The translations under genes and the position numbers were made by a program. From the NCBI GenBank assembly GCA_003249555.1, contig QKIQ01000040.1, positions 1 through 35,465 of the forward strand: 35,465 nt of DNA. The letters run 5' to 3'. Numbering within the stretch: the first letter of the stretch is position 1; each line of letters starts with the position of its first letter. The notes below the pieces were generated by a model, which was not told the origin of the DNA, did no database searches, and was given only the letters and a program-made list of their open reading frames with translations. Shown piece by piece: positions 8,943 through 16,141 of the stretch. This stretch comes from Clostridia bacterium. Lineage in GTDB: Bacteria; Bacillota; Clostridia; Christensenellales; SZUA-584.

Positions 8943-9803
8943 ATGAGTCTTATTGAGAAATTGAACAATAAAAATCATTCATTTTCATTGGAGTTTTCTC
9001 CGCCCAAAAAGGATATGCCTGTAGATTCAGTTTACGTCGCGATGAATAAACTTGCAGAGTTTAATCCTGATTTTGTTAGCATCACATATGGTGCCGGCGG
9101 AAGCAGCCGTGAAAGAACTGTAGAAGTGGCATCACATGTCAATGATATGGGGCTTGAGGCCATTGCACATCTGACATGTGTGGGCGCCGATGCCGATCAG
9201 ATTAATTTTGTACTGGATACACTTCGTAGCAAAGGTATCCATAATGTACTCGCGCTTCGCGGTGACATCCCCCAAGGAATGGACAAATCTTTGGCGTTTA
9301 TTAATTATAAGTACGCAAGCGATCTCATCATCGATATTAAAAAGAGAAGCGGTTTTGTCATCGGTGCGGCGGCGTATCCTGAAGGGCATTACGAAGCTGA
9401 TAACCTAAACAGTGATATTCAGTATTTGAAACAGAAAGCTGACGTTGGCGCGGATTTTTTTGTGACACAGCTTTGCTTTGATAAAAATGCGTTGGTTGAT
9501 TTTTTTGAGAAGGTTTATAAAGCAGGCATTACGCCACCCATTGCCACCGGCATCATGCCCATACTCAATCCCAACCAAATTATCAGAATGTCACTGCTTT
9601 CTGCGTGTTCGATTCCGTCTTCCCTAAGCAAGATCATAAGCCGATACGGTGAAGATGCCGATGCGTTTAAAAAGGCGGGAATTGAATATGCCGTGAATGA
9701 AATCACCGGTTTAATTGAAAACGGCATCAGTAAATTTCATCTCTATGTGATGAATAAAGCAGATGAGACGATACAGATAATTAAACAGAGCGGCCTGGCG
9801 TAA
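8943..9803 (+). CDS. metF: Methylenetetrahydrofolate reductase
   Basis: 286 residues from ATG 8943, chosen because AGGAG sits 7 bases upstream and the protein then has the usual MetF length; earlier in-frame ATGs (8856, 8880, 8907) lack a comparable site. The TIM-barrel FAD protein is recognisable from FSLEFSPPKKD (the Glu of the family's active site), SITYGAGGSSRERT, HLTCVGAD, VLALRGDIP and TGIMPILN. It reduces 5,10-methylene-THF to 5-methyl-THF, the methyl donor for the MetH encoded divergently. It ends on a terminator that begins inside its last codons. Confidence 0.93.
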   Translation: MSLIEKLNNKNHSFSLEFSPPKKDMPVDSVYVAMNKLAEFNPDFVSITYGAGGSSRERTVEVASHVNDMGLEAIAHLTCVGADADQINFVLDTLRSKGIHNVLALRGDIPQGMDKSLAFINYKYASDLIIDIKKRSGFVIGAAAYPEGHYEADNLNSDIQYLKQKADVGADFFVTQLCFDKNALVDFFEKVYKAGITPPIATGIMPILNPNQIIRMSLLSACSIPSSLSKIISRYGEDADAFKKAGIEYAVNEITGLIENGISKFHLYVMNKADETIQIIKQSGLA

Positions 9804-9820
9804 TTGCTAGGCTTTTTTTT
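9793..9820 (+). terminator. metF terminator overlapping the stop codon
   Basis: A 7-bp stem with one G-U pair (9793-9799 with 9806-9812), a 6-base loop containing the metF TAA, then eight T (9813-9820). Only three bases separate the metF stop from the convergent gene's stop. Confidence 0.8.
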
Positions 9821-11312
9821 GTTTTTCTTTATACATATTAAAATCGGCTATGCTGAGCAGAGTTGAAGATGTTTCACCTTCCGAATATTCGGCTTCTTTA
9901 AAACCAAAACTAATTGAAATACCATCAGAGTTGTTAAGGAAGGAACGGTTAACGGCTTTTTCAATTTGCAAAGTTAGCAGCATGGCCTCATCTTTTTTAC
10001 AGCCGGGCATGATTAGCACAAATTCATCCCCGCCTAAACGGCATACATGTCCGACACCATCCAACTGTTTCCTTAAAATCCCTGCAACCGTGCGAATCAT
10101 ATTGTCTCCAACACCATGCCCGTATGTATCGTTTATCTTTTTTAATCCATCAATGTCCGCAAAGCACACGGTTAAAGGCTCTCCCCTTTGTTTACACTGT
10201 GAATATGCATTATCCAGCATCTCCAGTCCCGCACGCCGATTATTAAGCCCTGTCAACGCATCTGTCCTCGCCAGCATTTGAAGGCGGCTCTCCGCCTTTT
10301 TATATCTTGTAATATCACAAACGACCGTGGTGATCAGGTTCCGCTTCCCATGTCTTGTTTTTTTATGTGACATGCTAAAGCAACGGCCTTTTGAATCCGA
10401 ATAAACAAGGTTTGGCCCTTCGCCAGGTTTGTAATCCTTAGGAAATCTTTTTATTAGTAGTTGCGTGCTGCCTTTGCCGAATTTTTCGCGAAACGCTTTG
10501 TTGTGATAGAGCAATTCATTCGTTTCCGCATCCCAAATGCCAATGCTTTGCTCAACACATTCCAACCCCTTCTCTACCGCTGATAAAACGCTTTTTGGCT
10601 TGTCTGGAGCAAGAACTTTGTATACATCAATGTAATTGCTTATTCTTTGCCTTAACAGTTCGTGAGCCCTTTTTTCAAAAAAATATATGACAAGACCTTG
10701 TGTGCCATATTTTTTTTGATATGGGACACACATCACGTCTTCTGCACGTTTTAGGCTCCGCAGCCTTTTTATTTCAGTTGACATGTTGCGCTCGTAATCT
10801 TCGCTGAGCAGAGGTACACAAACGCATTTTCTTCCACGCCATTCGTCACAAAGAGAAAAACGGCCATTCTTTTTTTCATATAAAGACGCATTAAAAGCGC
10901 CCACGTTTTGAGCGGTGAGAAGTAAAAAATTAAAAAGTGGATTTTTTATATTGTTTTTGTAACCATTAATAACATTTTCAATAACTTCCTGTTCGCTTAA
11001 TAATGACACAGGCTCTAGCTTTGAGAGCAGTAATAAAAGTGAGGCTTCACCATCGTCGTTAATCTCATTTGCATGGATATGTGCATAGTAGTGAATATTA
11101 TTGATATTTAGTTTGGCTTCTTGTCGAAAAGGACTATGACTGTATTTAACAAGTTTGCTGAAGAGTGCTTTCTCCTCAAGCATATCGAAAAAATCAGCAT
11201 TAATATGAATTCCATTTTCATGAGCCAAACTGTTTGCTGTTAGTATTTTTCCGTTTTTTATACTGACAGTAAAGAGAGGTAGCGGAAAAAAATTATAATC
11301 TTCATTTTTCAT
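9807..11312 (-). CDS. Diguanylate cyclase with central PAS-like domain
   Basis: 501 residues, no obvious membrane segment. The C-terminal 165 residues are a GGDEF domain: ARTDALTGLNNRRA, FADIDGLKKINDTYGHGVGD and an intact RLGGDEFVLIMPG active site, so it should make cyclic di-GMP. No RxxD inhibitory site is visible the usual five residues upstream. A PAS-like segment precedes it (about 250-330, with IWDAETNELLYHNKAFREKF). The N-terminal 240 residues look sensory (part may be GAF-like) but are not recognised. Start context is odd: directly before ATG 11312 there is no good binding site, but AAGGA precedes a 4-codon reading frame (MKKI) whose TGA overlaps this ATG, suggesting coupled translation. 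Confidence 0.88.
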   Translation of the reverse strand: MKNEDYNFFPLPLFTVSIKNGKILTANSLAHENGIHINADFFDMLEEKALFSKLVKYSHSPFRQEAKLNINNIHYYAHIHANEINDDGEASLLLLLSKLEPVSLLSEQEVIENVINGYKNNIKNPLFNFLLLTAQNVGAFNASLYEKKNGRFSLCDEWRGRKCVCVPLLSEDYERNMSTEIKRLRSLKRAEDVMCVPYQKKYGTQGLVIYFFEKRAHELLRQRISNYIDVYKVLAPDKPKSVLSAVEKGLECVEQSIGIWDAETNELLYHNKAFREKFGKGSTQLLIKRFPKDYKPGEGPNLVYSDSKGRCFSMSHKKTRHGKRNLITTVVCDITRYKKAESRLQMLARTDALTGLNNRRAGLEMLDNAYSQCKQRGEPLTVCFADIDGLKKINDTYGHGVGDNMIRTVAGILRKQLDGVGHVCRLGGDEFVLIMPGCKKDEAMLLTLQIEKAVNRSFLNNSDGISISFGFKEAEYSEGETSSTLLSIADFNMYKEKQKKA

Positions 11313-11477
11313 ATCTTTTTCATGTTTTATCCTTTCTTAATGCTATTTCAATTATAGTTATCTCCAATAACGGAAATTTGTTGAAGTGTGTCAAGCATAA
11401 TTAATTTTTGTTCACAATTTTGAAAGATTTTTTGAAATATTTTTTTGTAATATTTATAGGAAAAATATCTCTGCCTG

Positions 11478-11486
11478 TGGTATAAT
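11478..11486 (+). promoter_or_regulatory. Extended -10 promoter of the candidate small RNA
   Basis: TGG followed by TATAAT is a perfect extended -10 element. No good -35 is found at 16-18 bases. A start near 11493 is expected. Confidence 0.5.
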
Positions 11487-11492
11487 AGCTTC

Positions 11493-11613
11493 TAATGTGC
11501 GTATACAATCTTTATGTGTATCCGTCGGCATGTATTATTACATAACGACTTTGATACGACTCATCTCCCTATTTATTTCGGCAAACAGTTGACAGCGTTT
11601 GCCTCTTTTTTTT
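11493..11613 (+). ncRNA. Candidate small non-coding RNA (about 120 nt)
   Basis: Bounded by an extended -10 promoter and a strong terminator with no reading frame between. Visible helices: an outer CGTAT/ATACG pair (11500-11504 with 11554-11558) enclosing an interrupted hairpin, GTCG/CGAC (11524-11527 with 11546-11549) with an inner ATGTA/TACAT (11530-11534 with 11539-11543). A single-stranded stretch and the terminator hairpin follow. It resembles an aptamer-plus-terminator layout, but no gene follows in the usual riboswitch position: the next gene is a tRNA with its own promoter. I do not recognise a known family; it lacks the conserved c-di-GMP-I and purine riboswitch sequences. Confidence 0.4.
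11580..11613 (+). terminator. Terminator of the candidate small RNA
   Basis: GGCAAAC (11580-11586) pairs with GTTTGCC (11597-11603), followed by TC and eight T (11606-11613). Confidence 0.75.
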
Positions 11614-11678
11614 CATCATTTTGGTTTGATAAAAACCATGGCTATAAAAAACCAATAAAGAAACTATGAGTGTCTATC

Positions 11679-11707
11679 TTGACGGTGATTTTTGTATATG
11701 CTATATT
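11679..11707 (+). promoter_or_regulatory. tRNA-Leu promoter
   Basis: TTGACG (11679-11684), 17 bases, TATATT (11702-11707), placed 15 bases before the mature tRNA 5' end. Confidence 0.75.
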
Positions 11708-11722
11708 AACAAAGTCCTACTT

Positions 11723-11809
11723 GCCGGTGTGTTGGAATTGGCAGACGAGACGGACTCAAAATCCGTTGTCCGCGAGGGCGTGTGGGTTCGAGTCCCACCA
11801 CCGGCACCA
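11723..11809 (+). tRNA. tRNA-Leu (anticodon CAA)
   Basis: A 7-bp acceptor stem, GCCGGTG (11723-11729) with CACCGGC (11799-11805), then discriminator A and an encoded CCA (11807-11809). The anticodon stem ACGGA/TCCGT encloses the loop CTCAAAA, so the anticodon after T33 is CAA, reading UUG. There is a long class II variable arm (TGTCCGCGAGGGCG) and a T arm with GGTTCGAGTCC. It stands alone with its own promoter and terminator. Confidence 0.96.
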
Positions 11810-11812
11810 ATG

Positions 11813-11845
11813 GTCTGAGCTGCTATTAGCTCAGACTGTTTTTTT
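11813..11845 (+). terminator. tRNA-Leu terminator
   Basis: A perfect 9-bp stem (11813-11821 with 11828-11836), a 6-base loop, then TG and seven T (11839-11845), starting three bases after CCA. Confidence 0.88.
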
Positions 11846-12143
11846 GGATATTTTTAATTGTACGATATATGATTTTTAAAGCATATACCGCATACCCGTA
11901 AGCATTTCTAAGAAAAATGAAGATATTTTCATATGTACAGTTTGACATTATTCTCAATTCAAACTAATATTACCGCAAGGTAAGAGTTGCTGCTCAATTC
12001 CTTATGAATGAGTGAATACGTTTTTGACATCTTTGTATTCGCAACAAGTTTCGCATCATGGAATGACCCTGCAAGGAAGACATCATGGTTCAGCAGCTTT
12101 AGGAAAGACTTTACAGCCAGACATCAAGGAAGTAGTTTAATAT
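11846..12143. other. Intergenic region, no supported gene
   Basis: About 300 AT-rich bases between two terminators. Short open frames exist on both strands (plus 12012-12140; minus 11959-12123), but neither has a credible start with a ribosome binding site or a recognisable product. They could be the remains of a decayed gene. Confidence 0.4.
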
Positions 12144-12174
12144 GAAAAACCATCGAATTTTTCGGTGGTTTTTC
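12144..12174 (-). terminator. Terminator of the ArsR-type gene
   Basis: A 13-bp stem with one wobble pair (12144-12156 with 12162-12174). On the minus strand its descending arm ends in a T-run. It overlaps the TGA of the ArsR gene. Confidence 0.75.
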
Positions 12175-12544
12175 ACTTATCGTCTGGTTTTGATTCTATG
12201 AGCAATTGTTGGCAGCAGCTGTACGTTTTCTGCAGGTAATTCAGTTTATTTAGATCGTTTTGATACTGATCACTGTTCTCCCACTCTTTTAATATAAAAT
12301 TCAGCAATTCTTCGCATCGTGCTTGAAAAACATCGTTTAAACTGTAAAAACACCACTGAGATATTTTTCGGCACTTTATGATATTTGAATAACGCAGCCT
12401 GTTTAAATGTTTGGATACAGATGGCTGAGATACGCCGAGCACCTCTGCAATCATACACACACATAATTCTTTTTTGGCTATCAGGCTCAATATCCTCAAT
12501 CTATTGGGATCTCCCAGCGATTTGAAAACATCAGATAAATACAT
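12173..12544 (-). CDS. ArsR/SmtB-family metal-responsive repressor
   Basis: 123 residues from ATG 12544, preceded by GAAGGA; the frame is open further upstream but overlaps the divergent gene and has no binding site. Winged helix: SLGDPNRLRILSLI, then KELCVCMIAEVLGVSQPSVSKHLNRLR. The ELCVC segment (C28, C30) sits in helix 3, where ArsR-type sensors of As(III), Sb(III) or Cd(II) carry their thiols; the usual following Asp is replaced by Met. A C-terminal CC pair (YSCCQQLL) may add ligands. Proteins of this family leave DNA when metal binds. It is divergent from a Cys-rich peptide gene 124 bases away, the obvious candidate target. Which inducer it senses cannot be told. Confidence 0.87.
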   Translation of the reverse strand: MYLSDVFKSLGDPNRLRILSLIAKKELCVCMIAEVLGVSQPSVSKHLNRLRYSNIIKCRKISQWCFYSLNDVFQARCEELLNFILKEWENSDQYQNDLNKLNYLQKTYSCCQQLLIESKPDDK

Positions 12545-12668
12545 TTTTAATCCTTCTTTTCCAACTATATAAAAAAATATATGCTTAAAAAAAACAATTA
12601 TTAATGACGAACCATATTCCCTTATTGGCATATAGTAAATTAACAATATAAACAAGGAGGAATATAAA

Positions 12669-12860
12669 ATGAATGGCATGTTTGGAAACAACAATTCTAT
12701 GGTATGGATTCTTTTACTTCTCTGCTGCTGCGGCAACAATGGCTTTGGCAGCCGCAGCTGTGAGAACAATAGCTGCTGCGGTAACGACATGGGAGCACTT
12801 TGGCCCATACTGCTGCTTTGCTGTTGCGGCAACGGCAATGGATGCGGCTGCGGTTGCTAG
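12669..12860 (+). CDS. Small Cys/Gly/Asn-rich protein with duplicated hydrophobic-CCC motif
   Basis: 63 residues with 12 cysteines. A near-perfect AGGAGG (12655-12660) lies 8 bases before ATG. The protein is an internal duplication: a hydrophobic stretch running into three cysteines and Gly-Asn occurs twice (WILLLLCCCGNN near 13-24 and WPILLLCCCGNG near 45-56), ending in a GCGCGC tail. Similar small proteins of Clostridia have been labelled 'chorion class high-cysteine' in databases, a name that reflects composition rather than function. The thiols could bind soft metals, or the protein could be a spore or envelope component. Divergence from an ArsR-type repressor favours metal or redox control. 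It has its own terminator. Confidence 0.75.
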   Translation: MNGMFGNNNSMVWILLLLCCCGNNGFGSRSCENNSCCGNDMGALWPILLLCCCGNGNGCGCGC

Positions 12861-12919
12861 AATGAAATCACGAACTGCCTTTTAATACATCCCGTATATA
12901 ACCTATCATAATAATTACA

Positions 12920-12943
12920 GAATGCCATCCGGCATTCTTTTTT
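12920..12943 (+). terminator. Terminator after the Cys-rich gene
   Basis: GAATGCC (12920-12926), 4-base loop, GGCATTC (12931-12937), then six T (12938-12943). It abuts the stop codon of the convergent polyamine operon. Confidence 0.85.
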
Positions 12944-14072
12944 ATGACAGACGGGCTTTAAAGTCCTCATAGCCAAACTCACGGACAAGTTTATTTTGCC
13001 CGCTTGAGGTGTGAAGCATAATAGACGGCAGCGGCATACCGTTGAATGTGTTGTTCTTGACCATCGTATAGTGCGCCATATCACAGAAAACAAGCTTATC
13101 GCCGATGCTAAGGCTCTGCTCAAACGCATAGTCGCCGATGATATCACCGGCAAGGCATGTGGGGCCGCCGAGACGATATGTGTGTGGCTTCTCGCCCGGC
13201 TTTGCCGCGCCGATAATTTTTGGACGATATGGCATTTCGATCACATCCGGCATATGGCAAGCCGCCGAAGTATCCAAAATCGCAATATCCGTGTCGTTAT
13301 GCACGATATCCAGCACACTGGCCACAAGATAACCTGTGTTTAAAGCCACCGCTTCACCGGGTTCAATGTATATCTGCGCATTGTATTTATTTTTCATTCT
13401 TATAAGCTCTGAAATAAGAAGCTCCACATCATAATCTTCACGCGTAATGTGATGGCCGCCTCCAAGGTTAAGCCATTTCATGCCATGAATATAGACGCCG
13501 AATTTTTCTTCGGCAGCTTGCAAAGTAACAGACAGCGCGTCGGCGTTCTGCTCGCAAAGCGTATGCATATGAAAACCCGTCAAGCCTTCAAGGGCATCCG
13601 GTTCGAAATTTTCCAATGTCGTTCCAAGGCGTGACTTTGGCGCACAAGGGTCATATATCGCATGGTCCTGTGTGGAACATTCGGGATTAAGACGCAATCC
13701 ACACGAACAACCCGCATCAAGCGCACGTTCTTTGAAACGTCTCCATTGATCAAACGAGTTAAATATGATATGACCGCATATTCGCGTCAGCTCATCCATA
13801 TCCTCGTCTTTATATGCAGGCGAATACGCATGCGTTTCCCCGCCAAACATTTCGGCGCCGAGACGCGCTTCAAAAAGCCCGCTTGCCGCCGTACCGCAAA
13901 GATATCGGCTGATCAGCGAATACAGGCTATGCATGGCAAACGCCTTCTGCGCAAGCAGTATCCGGCACCCGCTGCGCTCCGAAACGGATTTGAGAATCTC
14001 CAGATTCTTTATCAGTTTGCGTTCGTCCACCACATAACAGGGCGTGGGCAGTTGCAAAAGCCAGTCTTCCAT
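12942..14072 (-). CDS. nspC: Carboxynorspermidine/carboxyspermidine decarboxylase
   Basis: 376 residues from ATG 14072, which overlaps the preceding gene's stop (TGATG), so translation is coupled; a longer in-frame form would run into that gene. It is a fold-III alanine-racemase-like PLP decarboxylase: PTPCYVVDERKL at the start, PLP Lys in LLAQKAF (K43), HMHTLCEQ, the glycine-rich WLNLGGGHHITREDYD, IYIEPGEAVALNTG and a late LVFCDMAHYTMVKNNTFNG. These match NspC of the carboxyspermidine pathway rather than LysA or ornithine decarboxylase. It removes the carboxyl group from carboxy(nor)spermidine made by the dehydrogenase encoded just upstream. It is the last gene of the operon. Confidence 0.92.
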   Translation of the reverse strand: MEDWLLQLPTPCYVVDERKLIKNLEILKSVSERSGCRILLAQKAFAMHSLYSLISRYLCGTAASGLFEARLGAEMFGGETHAYSPAYKDEDMDELTRICGHIIFNSFDQWRRFKERALDAGCSCGLRLNPECSTQDHAIYDPCAPKSRLGTTLENFEPDALEGLTGFHMHTLCEQNADALSVTLQAAEEKFGVYIHGMKWLNLGGGHHITREDYDVELLISELIRMKNKYNAQIYIEPGEAVALNTGYLVASVLDIVHNDTDIAILDTSAACHMPDVIEMPYRPKIIGAAKPGEKPHTYRLGGPTCLAGDIIGDYAFEQSLSIGDKLVFCDMAHYTMVKNNTFNGMPLPSIMLHTSSGQNKLVREFGYEDFKARLS

Positions 14073-15271
14073 CAGTCCACCATCACCGGATCTAAATCTT
14101 CCTGCCACGGCAAACCCCATTTGTTCAGCGCGTCCATAAACGGATCAGGATCGAATTCCTCAACATTAAATACGCCTGCCCCGTTCCAAGTGCCCTGCAT
14201 CAGCAGCATTGCGCCGATCATCGCGGGCACGCCCGTTGTATAGCTGATGGCCTGGCTGCCCACCTCGCGGTAAGCTTCCTGATGATCACAGACATTGTAA
14301 ACGCAGTAGTGACGTTCATTGCCGTCCTTAATACCTTTAAAAATGCAGCCGATATTGGTCTTGCCCACGGTGCGCGGGCCCAATGAAGCCGGATCAGGAA
14401 GCACCGCCTTTAAAAACTGCAGCGGAATGATCTTTTGCCCCTCATAATCAATGGGCTCGATCGATGTCATGCCGACGTTTTCAAGACACTTTAAATGCGT
14501 CAGATAGCTCTGCCCAAACGTCATGAAGAAACGGATTCGCTTCACACCTTTGATGTTGAGTGCAAGGCTTTCCAGTTCCTCGTGATGCAGCAGGTACATA
14601 TCTTTAACGCCAACTTCTTTAAAATCATATACGCGTTTGATCGCCATGGGTTCTGTCTCCACCCACTTGCCGTTTTCAATATAGCTGCCTTTGGCTGTGA
14701 CCTCGCGGATGTTGATTTCAGGATTAAAATTCGTCGCAAAAGGATAGCCGTGATCGCCGCCATTGCAGTCGAGTATGTCAATCTCATGAATCTCGTCAAA
14801 ATAATGCTTTTGCGCAAAGGCGCTGAACACACCCGTCACGCCCGGATCGAAACCGCAGCCAAGCAGCGCCGTAATACCCGCCTGCTTGAATCGATCGCGG
14901 TAAGCCCACTGCCAGCTATACTCAAATTTAGCGGTATCCGGCGGCTCATAATTCGCCGTATCCACATAATTCGTTTTGGTGGCAAGGCAAGCGTCCATAA
15001 TGGAGAGGTCTTGATACGGAAGTGCAAGATTGATGACCACATCGGGCTGAAAAGACTCAATCAACGATACAAGTTCGTCCACGTTGTCTGCGTTCACCTG
15101 TGCCGTGGTGATTTTTGTTTTGCCGCCGCCAAGCTTTTCTTTAAGCGCGTCGCACTTTGAAACGGTGCGGCTCGCGATACAAATCTCTTCAAATACATCG
15201 GGGTTCTGGCAGCACTTATGTATGGTGACGCTCGCCACACCTCCGCATCCGATTATTAACGCTTTTCCCAT
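14072..15271 (-). CDS. Carboxynorspermidine/carboxyspermidine dehydrogenase (saccharopine dehydrogenase family)
   Basis: 399 residues from ATG 15271, with AGGAGG nine bases upstream; the longer frame to 15301 is not needed. An N-terminal Rossmann motif GKALIIGCGGVASVTIHKC is followed by ALPYQDLSIMDACLATKTNYVDTANYE, then GCGFDPGVTGVFSAF and a C-terminal VPAMIGAMLLMQGTWNGAGVFN. This pattern is that of CASDH (Lys1-like), which reductively condenses aspartate semialdehyde with a diamine: putrescine gives carboxyspermidine, 1,3-diaminopropane gives carboxynorspermidine. Adjacency to nspC makes the assignment firm relative to lysine-pathway saccharopine dehydrogenases. With agmatinase two genes away, putrescine is the likely substrate here, unless spermidine is used. 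Confidence 0.9.
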   Translation of the reverse strand: MGKALIIGCGGVASVTIHKCCQNPDVFEEICIASRTVSKCDALKEKLGGGKTKITTAQVNADNVDELVSLIESFQPDVVINLALPYQDLSIMDACLATKTNYVDTANYEPPDTAKFEYSWQWAYRDRFKQAGITALLGCGFDPGVTGVFSAFAQKHYFDEIHEIDILDCNGGDHGYPFATNFNPEINIREVTAKGSYIENGKWVETEPMAIKRVYDFKEVGVKDMYLLHHEELESLALNIKGVKRIRFFMTFGQSYLTHLKCLENVGMTSIEPIDYEGQKIIPLQFLKAVLPDPASLGPRTVGKTNIGCIFKGIKDGNERHYCVYNVCDHQEAYREVGSQAISYTTGVPAMIGAMLLMQGTWNGAGVFNVEEFDPDPFMDALNKWGLPWQEDLDPVMVD

Positions 15272-15301
15272 ATCATTTCTCCTCCTTGCTTTTTCGCTCA
15301 A

Positions 15302-16141
15302 TCAGCAATTGATTGCAAGTAACAGCTCGCGCAGTATTTTAAGCGCCGCAGCCGTGGCAATGCCGCTTTGATCGTAAACCGGACTCAGTTCGTTTATGTC
15401 GCAGGCAACGATATTGAGCGGTTTGCAAACCGTATAGACCGCCTCAACCAGCTGTATAAAGCTCACACCACCCGGTTCGGGCGTTCCTGTTCCCGGAAAA
15501 ACAGACGGATCCAGCACATCCAAATCAATTGTCAAATATACAGGCTTTCCTTTAAGCTTTTCAACAGCGTCCTCAAGTCCGTCAAAATTGAACTTTTGCA
15601 GATGTGTGTGAAGCTTGCCCCATTCGAATTCCTCTTTGAGCCCTGAGCGTATGCCGAACTGAAAGATTCTCTCATCACCGAGTATGTCCCATACACGCCG
15701 CATCACAGTGGCATGTGATAGCACTGCGCCGAGGTAATCCTCCCGCAAATCCGTATGCGCGTCGAAATGGATCACGTGAAGACCAGGGTAACGTCTGGCA
15801 GCAGCACGCACTGCCCCGAGCGTGACGAGATGTTCTCCGCCGATCATCACAGGCCGCTTGCCGTCGACAAGTATCTGCGCGGCTTTCTCCTCAATCGCCT
15901 TCAATGCAACGCTTGTATCGCCAAAGCACAGCTCCAAATCGCCGCTGTCGTGAACGGCCAGATCTTCCACATCTGCGTTTAAATACGGGCTGTATGTTTC
16001 CAGCGCATATGATTCGGCGCGCATTGTACGGCTGGCAAAACGTGTACCCGGGCGATAGCTCGTCGTGGAATCAAAAGGCGCACCGAATATCACCGTATCC
16101 GCAGTTTCATAGGGCTTGTCACAGCCGAGGAATGCTTCCAT
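15302..16141 (-). CDS. speB: Agmatinase (agmatine ureohydrolase)
   Basis: 279 residues from ATG 16141; an ATG three codons earlier (16150) is possible, but AAGGA fits the later one better. All manganese ligands of the arginase/agmatinase family are visible: GGEH (H104), DAHTD (D127, H129, D131) and DLDVLDP (D206, D208). TSYRPGTRFA and LSHATVMRRV near the substrate site resemble Bacillus-type SpeB. It hydrolyses agmatine to putrescine and urea, joining the arginine decarboxylase to both spermidine routes of the operon. It overlaps the 3' end of speE by 23 bases. Confidence 0.92.
   Translation of the reverse strand: MEAFLGCDKPYETADTVIFGAPFDSTTSYRPGTRFASRTMRAESYALETYSPYLNADVEDLAVHDSGDLELCFGDTSVALKAIEEKAAQILVDGKRPVMIGGEHLVTLGAVRAAARRYPGLHVIHFDAHTDLREDYLGAVLSHATVMRRVWDILGDERIFQFGIRSGLKEEFEWGKLHTHLQKFNFDGLEDAVEKLKGKPVYLTIDLDVLDPSVFPGTGTPEPGGVSFIQLVEAVYTVCKPLNIVACDINELSPVYDQSGIATAAALKILRELLLAINC

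Larger units (their letters stand above)
11313..11722. other. Intergenic region between diguanylate cyclase and tRNA-Leu
   Basis: 410 bases without a plausible protein gene. It holds the AT-rich upstream region of the cyclase, a short plus-strand transcription unit with its own extended -10 box and terminator, and the tRNA promoter; these are listed separately. Between the terminator and the tRNA promoter there is a further AAACC/GGTTT-type inverted repeat (about 11624-11657). Confidence 0.6.

Noticed and set aside
11493..11613. Cyclic di-GMP or purine riboswitch
   Set aside because: Despite the neighbouring GGDEF gene and a similar size, the conserved aptamer bases of these classes are not present and no downstream gene is controlled.
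12012..12140. 42-codon plus-strand frame with GTG start, and an overlapping minus-strand frame at 11959-12123
   Set aside because: No ribosome binding site and no recognised product; such lengths arise by chance. At most a decayed gene.
12625..12652. TTGGCA, 16 bases, TATAAA as promoter of the Cys-rich gene
   Set aside because: The start site would fall inside the AGGAGG ribosome binding site, leaving no usable leader.
12545..12838. N-terminal extension of the ArsR gene to 12838
   Set aside because: It would be low-complexity sequence antisense to the Cys-rich gene, and ATG 12544 has a ribosome binding site and the family's normal length.
14495..15160. Long antisense frames in the polyamine, metH and AOS genes (e.g. 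221 codons here, 368 codons at 17702-18808)
   Set aside because: Complementary-frame shadows of clearly identified genes, with Cys/His/Arg-rich meaningless translations.
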